Shown: piece after piece, positions 4,751-6,229 of the stretch
Layout: every line of letters begins with the position of its first letter
How positions within the stretch are numbered: the stretch's first letter is position 1
Source: Brevundimonas sp. UBA4609
GTDB lineage: Bacteria; Pseudomonadota; Alphaproteobacteria; Caulobacterales; Caulobacteraceae
DNA: 6,229 nucleotides
Assembly (NCBI GenBank): GCA_002386585.1
Contig: DGIZ01000161.1
Coordinates: 1 to 6,229 of the forward strand
Reading direction: 5' to 3'
The notes under the pieces: model-generated
Told to the model about the DNA's origin: nothing
Databases searched by the model: none
The model's input: only the letters and a program-made list of their open reading frames with translations
Position numbers and translations under genes: made by a program

Positions 4751-6055
4751 ATGACCCCCAGGAACATGGCCCGCCTCGGCGGCCTGGCTCTGACCACCGC
4801 CCTGATGACGGGCGTCGCCGCCCCGGCCTTCGCCGGCTCCTTCTATCTGCAGGAACAGTCCGTGCGCGGCGCCGGACGCGCCTTCTCGGGCGAGGCCGCC
4901 GATCGCGGCGTCGGTTCGATGTGGTGGAACCCCGCCTCCATCGCCCGCAGCGGCCGTGAGGTCTCCGTCGGCATGCATGCCATCCGCATCGATTCCGAAG
5001 TGAAGAACGCCGGCTCCTACCTGACCTATCCGGGCGGCGTGGACGTGCCGGTGGTCAACCCGCGCAACACCGAGGTCGATCCGATCGAAAGCGGCCTGGT
5101 GCCGAACTTCGCCTTCGCCACGCCGATCGGCGACCGCTTCGCCGTCGGCGTCTCGGTGGCCGCCCCCTACAACTTCACCACCAAGTACGAACAGGGCTCC
5201 TTCGCCCGCTATGACGCCCTGACGTCGGAGCTGCGCTCGGGCGACGCCAGCCTGACCGTGGCCTATCAGGTCAACGACTGGCTGGACGTCGGCGCCGGGC
5301 TGAACGCCCAGTTCGTCAAGGCCAAGCTGACCTCGGCCATGCCGAACCTGTCGCCGCTGCTGCCCGACGGCTCCAACAGCCTGGAAGGCGACGGCTGGGA
5401 CTTCGGCTGGAACGTCGGCGCCCAGGTGCACAAGGGGCCGTGGGACTTCGGCCTGTCCTACCGCTCCAAGATCGAGCATGAACTGGAAGGCGACGTGACC
5501 GTGGCCGGCCTGCTGGGTCCGCTGGTGGGCGCCAACGTCTCGACCGGCGGCACGGCCAGCTTCAACACCCCGTGGTTCGCCTCGGCCTCGGTCCGCTACG
5601 CCGTCAACGACAAGCTGACCCTGAACGCCCAGGTCAACCGCATCGGCTGGTCCGAGTTCGACGCCATCACCGTCGAATACACCGGCGGCGGCGACGTCAT
5701 CCATCAGGACTACAAGGACGTCACCACCGGCGCCATCGGCCTGGACTACGCGATCAGCAACAAGACCACGCTGCGCGCCGGCGTCGGCTATGACCCGACC
5801 CCGACCCGCGACAGCCTGCGCACCGCCCGCATCCCGGACGCCGACCGCTGGCTGTTCTCGGTCGGCGGCTCGACCGAGGTGACCGAGGGCGTCACCTTCG
5901 ACGCTGGCCTGACCTACATCGCCTTCAGCGACTCGACGATCCACGACGACCGCGCCTTCTACGCCGGCACCCCGGCGGCCGTGACCTCGCACCTGCGCGG
6001 CGAGGCCGAAGGCTCGGCCCTGGTCGCCTCGATCGGCGTCCGCTGGGCCTTCTGA
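4751..6055 (+). CDS. FadL/TodX (OmpP1) family outer-membrane transport protein
   Basis: The 434-residue product is close to E. coli FadL (446). It begins with a signal peptide: basic start, hydrophobic core GLALTTALMTGVAA (11-24), and AFA at 26-28 before a predicted cleavage to GSFYLQEQ. The mature N-terminus LQEQSVRGAGRAFSGEAAD (33-51) and WWNPASIA (58-65) match the FadL hatch region, including the NPA motif that sits in the barrel lumen. VPNFAFATPIGDRFAVGVSVAAPYNFTTKY (117-146, read in segments) is also characteristic. The C-terminus is Phe (GVRWAF), as BAM-dependent barrels require, and the mature part alternates polar and hydrophobic residues. FadL-family barrels let fatty acids, hydrocarbons or other hydrophobic molecules enter through a lateral opening; the substrate here is unknown. 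The gene has its own upstream region and terminator and appears monocistronic. The start at 4751 is supported by AGGTGA. Confidence 0.93.
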   Translation: MTPRNMARLGGLALTTALMTGVAAPAFAGSFYLQEQSVRGAGRAFSGEAADRGVGSMWWNPASIARSGREVSVGMHAIRIDSEVKNAGSYLTYPGGVDVPVVNPRNTEVDPIESGLVPNFAFATPIGDRFAVGVSVAAPYNFTTKYEQGSFARYDALTSELRSGDASLTVAYQVNDWLDVGAGLNAQFVKAKLTSAMPNLSPLLPDGSNSLEGDGWDFGWNVGAQVHKGPWDFGLSYRSKIEHELEGDVTVAGLLGPLVGANVSTGGTASFNTPWFASASVRYAVNDKLTLNAQVNRIGWSEFDAITVEYTGGGDVIHQDYKDVTTGAIGLDYAISNKTTLRAGVGYDPTPTRDSLRTARIPDADRWLFSVGGSTEVTEGVTFDAGLTYIAFSDSTIHDDRAFYAGTPAAVTSHLRGEAEGSALVASIGVRWAF

Positions 6056-6078
6056 TCCTCGCCTGACGACAGATACGG

Positions 6079-6112
6079 AAACGGCGGCTCCCGCAAGGAA
6101 GCCGCCGTTTTT
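6079..6112 (+). terminator. Intrinsic terminator after the FadL-like gene
   Basis: Bases 6079-6089 and 6100-6110 form a perfect 11-bp stem whose core is CGGCGGC/GCCGCCG, with a 10-base loop. A run of five T residues (6108-6112) starts in the stem and continues after it. This is a classic Rho-independent terminator 24 bases after the stop codon. On the minus strand the same stem is followed by only three T residues, so it may also help end the converging gene on the right. Confidence 0.9.
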
Positions 6113-6134
6113 GTTCCTGCGCCGATCTCGACGA

Positions 6135-6229
6135 TCAGCCTTGAGCGCCGTGTCCCTTGCCGCCGTTCGACGGGCGGCGACGACGAGGACGGCGCTTCAG
6201 CTCGCCGACCGGCTTGGGTTCGGCCACGG
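6135..6229 (-). CDS. C-terminal tail of an unidentified protein, arginine-rich (start outside window)
   Basis: Read on the minus strand, the last 30 codons before a TGA at 6137-6135 encode VAEPKPVGELKRRP, then RRRRPS and NGGKGHGAQG. The tail is strongly basic and then Gly/Gln-rich. Such tails occur in bacterial RNA-binding proteins such as DEAD-box helicases or pseudouridine synthases, but nothing here identifies the family. Support comes from the position, converging on the terminator at 6079-6112, and from the coding-like composition. A plus-strand frame is also open through this stretch, so the strand is likely rather than certain. Confidence 0.5.
   Translation of the reverse strand, partial: VAEPKPVGELKRRPRRRRPSNGGKGHGAQG

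Noticed and set aside
4712..5992. Very long open frame (426 codons) on the minus strand opposite the FadL-like gene
   Set aside because: It lies antisense to a well-supported outer-membrane gene. Its product is low-complexity and Gly/Ala/Val/Asp/Arg-rich without recognisable motifs. Such frames arise from GC-rich third positions on the coding strand.
1..6229. A new multi-gene defence, mobile or CRISPR-like system
   Set aside because: No repeat-spacer array, integrase, transposase, toxin-antitoxin pair or nuclease-ATPase pair is visible. RadC-type proteins occur on mobile elements, but here the gene sits in a map-radC chromosomal context with matching codon use.

Overview
The window is high-GC DNA with strong G/C preference at third codon positions. 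It carries a run of ordinary chromosomal genes and no mobile element, CRISPR array, tRNA or rRNA that I can see. The CysQ, BolA, RadC and Map sequences and the map-radC adjacency look alphaproteobacterial. I infer Caulobacterales, probably a Brevundimonas-like organism, from protein style and from promoter elements resembling the Caulobacter housekeeping consensus. No phylogeny was run.

Layout. (1) Bases 1-321 (+) hold the 3' end of cysQ. It converges on a minus-strand gene cluster, with the two stop codons inside a small inverted repeat. (2) Bases 328-3645 (-) read, in transcription order, map (methionine aminopeptidase), radC (JAB/MPN+ domain), a GNAT acetyltransferase, a BolA-family protein and an aldo/keto-reductase-like protein. 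Gaps are 26 bp, a 4-bp overlap, 81 bp and 5 bp, so this is probably one operon, possibly with an internal promoter before bolA. (3) Bases 3646-3794 form a divergent control region with two back-to-back candidate promoters whose -35 elements make an inverted repeat. (4) Bases 3795-4565 (+) encode a stand-alone CinA-type molybdopterin-binding-domain protein, apparently translated from a leaderless or nearly leaderless mRNA. (5) Bases 4566-4750 are a less GC-rich non-coding region with repeated motifs. They lead into 4751-6055 (+), a FadL/TodX-type outer-membrane channel with a signal peptide, followed by a strong intrinsic terminator at 6079-6112. (6) Bases 6135-6229 (-) are the arginine-rich C-terminal tail of a protein entering from the right.

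Functionally this is a housekeeping neighbourhood: nucleotide and sulfur metabolism (CysQ), N-terminal Met removal (Map), Fe-S/redox biology (BolA), small-molecule or protein acetylation (GNAT) and hydrophobic solute uptake (FadL-like). I found no convincing new multi-gene system. The points most worth a second look are: the AKR-fold protein next to bolA, which has lost all four catalytic residues and several cofactor contacts; a 9-bp RNA hairpin that masks the radC ribosome-binding site just after the map stop codon; a GC hairpin in the map leader; the divergent promoter pair with a leaderless cinA-like start; and the motif array upstream of the FadL-like gene.
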